Below are positions 63,041-64,000 of a stretch of 64,000 nucleotides of DNA, piece by piece. The stretch's first letter is position 1. Each line of letters opens with the position of its first letter. The DNA comes from Arthrobacter sp. AQ5-06 (GTDB taxonomy: Bacteria > Actinomycetota > Actinomycetes > Actinomycetales > Micrococcaceae). Location: contig NZ_QMKP01000011.1 of the NCBI RefSeq assembly GCF_003287955.1, positions 62,001 through 126,000 on the forward strand, read 5' to 3'. The position numbers and the translations under genes were made by a program. A model generated the notes under the pieces. That model did not search any database and had not been told where the DNA came from. It worked only from the letters and a program-made list of their open reading frames with translations.

Positions 63041-64000
63041 GCTTTCCGAACCACCGTCCGCGACGCCTCCGCACCACGCCCGCCATGCGCCGGCTCACCG
63101 CCGAACACCGGCTGGCTCCGGCGGACCTGATCCTGCCCGCGTTCATCCGTGAAGGCCTCAGCGAGCCGTCGCCCATCACCTCCATGCCCGGTGTTGTGCA
63201 GCACACCACCGATTCCCTCAAGCGCGCCGCCGCGGAAGCCGTGGAGCTGGGCGTCGGCGGCATCATGCTCTTCGGCGTTCCCGCCGTGCGCGATGCACGC
63301 GGCACCGCGTCCCTGGACCCGGACGGCGTGCTCAACAAGGCCATCCGCGACGTCCGCACCGAGGTGGGTGATGACCTGGTCATCATGGGCGACGTCTGCC
63401 TGGACGAATTCACTGACCACGGCCACTGTGGTGTCCTGGATGCCGACGGCTATGTGGACAACGATGCCACCCTGGAAATCTACGGCCAGATGGCCGTGGC
63501 CCAGGCCGATGCCGGCGCCCACGTGCTGGGGCCCTCGGGCATGATGGACGGCCAGATCGCCGTTATCCGCCAGGCCCTTGAGGAATCCGGCCACAAAAAC
63601 ACCGTCATCCTGGCCTACGCGGCCAAGTACGCCTCCGCCTTCTACGGTCCCTTCCGGGAAGCCGTGGATTCGCAGCTCAAGGGCGACCGCCGCACCTACC
63701 AGATGGACGCCGCCAACCGCCGCGAAGCCATTCTCGAGGTGGAACTGGACCTTGAGGAAGGCGCAGACATGGTTATGGTGAAGCCGGCCATGAGCTACCT
63801 GGATATCCTGGCCGACGTCGCCGCCATGAGCCCCGTGCCTGTCTCGGCCTACCAGATCTCGGGTGAGTACGCGATGATCGAGGCCGCCGCCGCCAACGGC
63901 TGGATCGACCGGCGGGGTGCCATCACGGAATCCATCCTTGGCATCAAACGGGCCGGCGCCAACACCGTGCTGACCTACTGGGCCTCCGAAGTTGCAGGCT
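63037..64000 (+). CDS. hemB: Delta-aminolevulinic acid dehydratase (porphobilinogen synthase), 3' partial
   Basis: The frame begins at ATG 63037 ([20 protein letters not shown]) and stays open to the window end; 321 codons are visible. Active-site lysines are in [17 protein letters not shown] and [12 protein letters not shown]. The metal loop reads [14 protein letters not shown]: two of the three zinc cysteines are present and the middle one is Asp, a mixed type. It condenses two aminolevulinates to porphobilinogen. The start overlaps the hemD stop (ATGA). Confidence 0.96.
   Translation, partial: MSFPNHRPRRLRTTPAMRRLTAEHRLAPADLILPAFIREGLSEPSPITSMPGVVQHTTDSLKRAAAEAVELGVGGIMLFGVPAVRDARGTASLDPDGVLNKAIRDVRTEVGDDLVIMGDVCLDEFTDHGHCGVLDADGYVDNDATLEIYGQMAVAQADAGAHVLGPSGMMDGQIAVIRQALEESGHKNTVILAYAAKYASAFYGPFREAVDSQLKGDRRTYQMDAANRREAILEVELDLEEGADMVMVKPAMSYLDILADVAAMSPVPVSAYQISGEYAMIEAAAANGWIDRRGAITESILGIKRAGANTVLTYWASEVAG

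Overview
The window is high-GC DNA from an actinobacterium, most likely Micrococcaceae (Arthrobacter/Pseudarthrobacter type). The evidence is the codon use, the coproporphyrin-dependent heme genes, the succinylase branch of lysine/diaminopimelate synthesis, a gluABCD uptake operon, and gene order recalling the Mycobacterium tuberculosis Rv1201c-Rv1234 region (dapD, dapE, LOG protein, DUF3117, O-methyltransferase, sigE, rseA, tatB, mrp, DUF1003, CBS protein, stress protein). The genus is an inference; no rRNA or tRNA gene was seen.

Bases 1-5800 are accessory DNA. They open with the 3' part of a CBASS anti-phage operon: a Cap2-like E2-E1 protein whose start lies outside the window, then, overlapping it by 4 bp, a 588-residue protein joining a Cap3-like JAB/JAMM isopeptidase, a TIR domain and a SAVED cyclic-nucleotide sensor in one chain. 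I do not know of a described JAB-TIR-SAVED fusion, so this is the most interesting object in the window. The cyclase gene should lie just upstream. Next comes a broken adenine-methyltransferase gene interrupted by an 803-bp IS21-family remnant. The remnant still has 5-bp target duplications, and its istA and istB have been fused in frame by an internal deletion.

Bases 5800-13300 hold an oligopeptide ABC transporter: two lipoprotein binding proteins, two permeases and one double-ATPase protein. Bases 13400-25700 are core genes: SGNH lipoprotein, typA, fdxA-dapC, gltA, galE divergent from a TetR gene, dapD divergent from dapE. Bases 25700-29000 are the glutamate-type uptake operon gluABCD, read leftwards. 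Bases 29100-39200 run from a LOG protein through a DivIVA-like protein, a PIG-V-like membrane protein and DUF3117 to the sigE-rseA envelope-stress genes, tatB, mrp and three conserved membrane or Mg-related proteins. Bases 39200-39600 hold the scar of a deleted sugar ABC operon: its terminator, the last 57 codons of a permease, and a LacI-type operator.

Bases 39600-48100 carry pepP, small enzymes, an orphan DNA methyltransferase, a DEAD-box helicase and an RNB ribonuclease. Bases 47800-51500 are thiamine genes (thiE divergent from a TPP-riboswitch-led thiO-thiS-thiG set) followed by a pterin dehydratase. Bases 51500-54200 have DUF3107, a TetR gene and a MoeB-rhodanese gene. Bases 54200-64000 form the heme cluster: hemA leftwards, then hemE, hemY, a secreted Pro/Ser/Thr-rich protein, hemQ, hemH, hemC, hemD and hemB (3' end outside the window), many joined by short overlaps. 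The order HemY-HemQ-HemH indicates the coproporphyrin route to heme.
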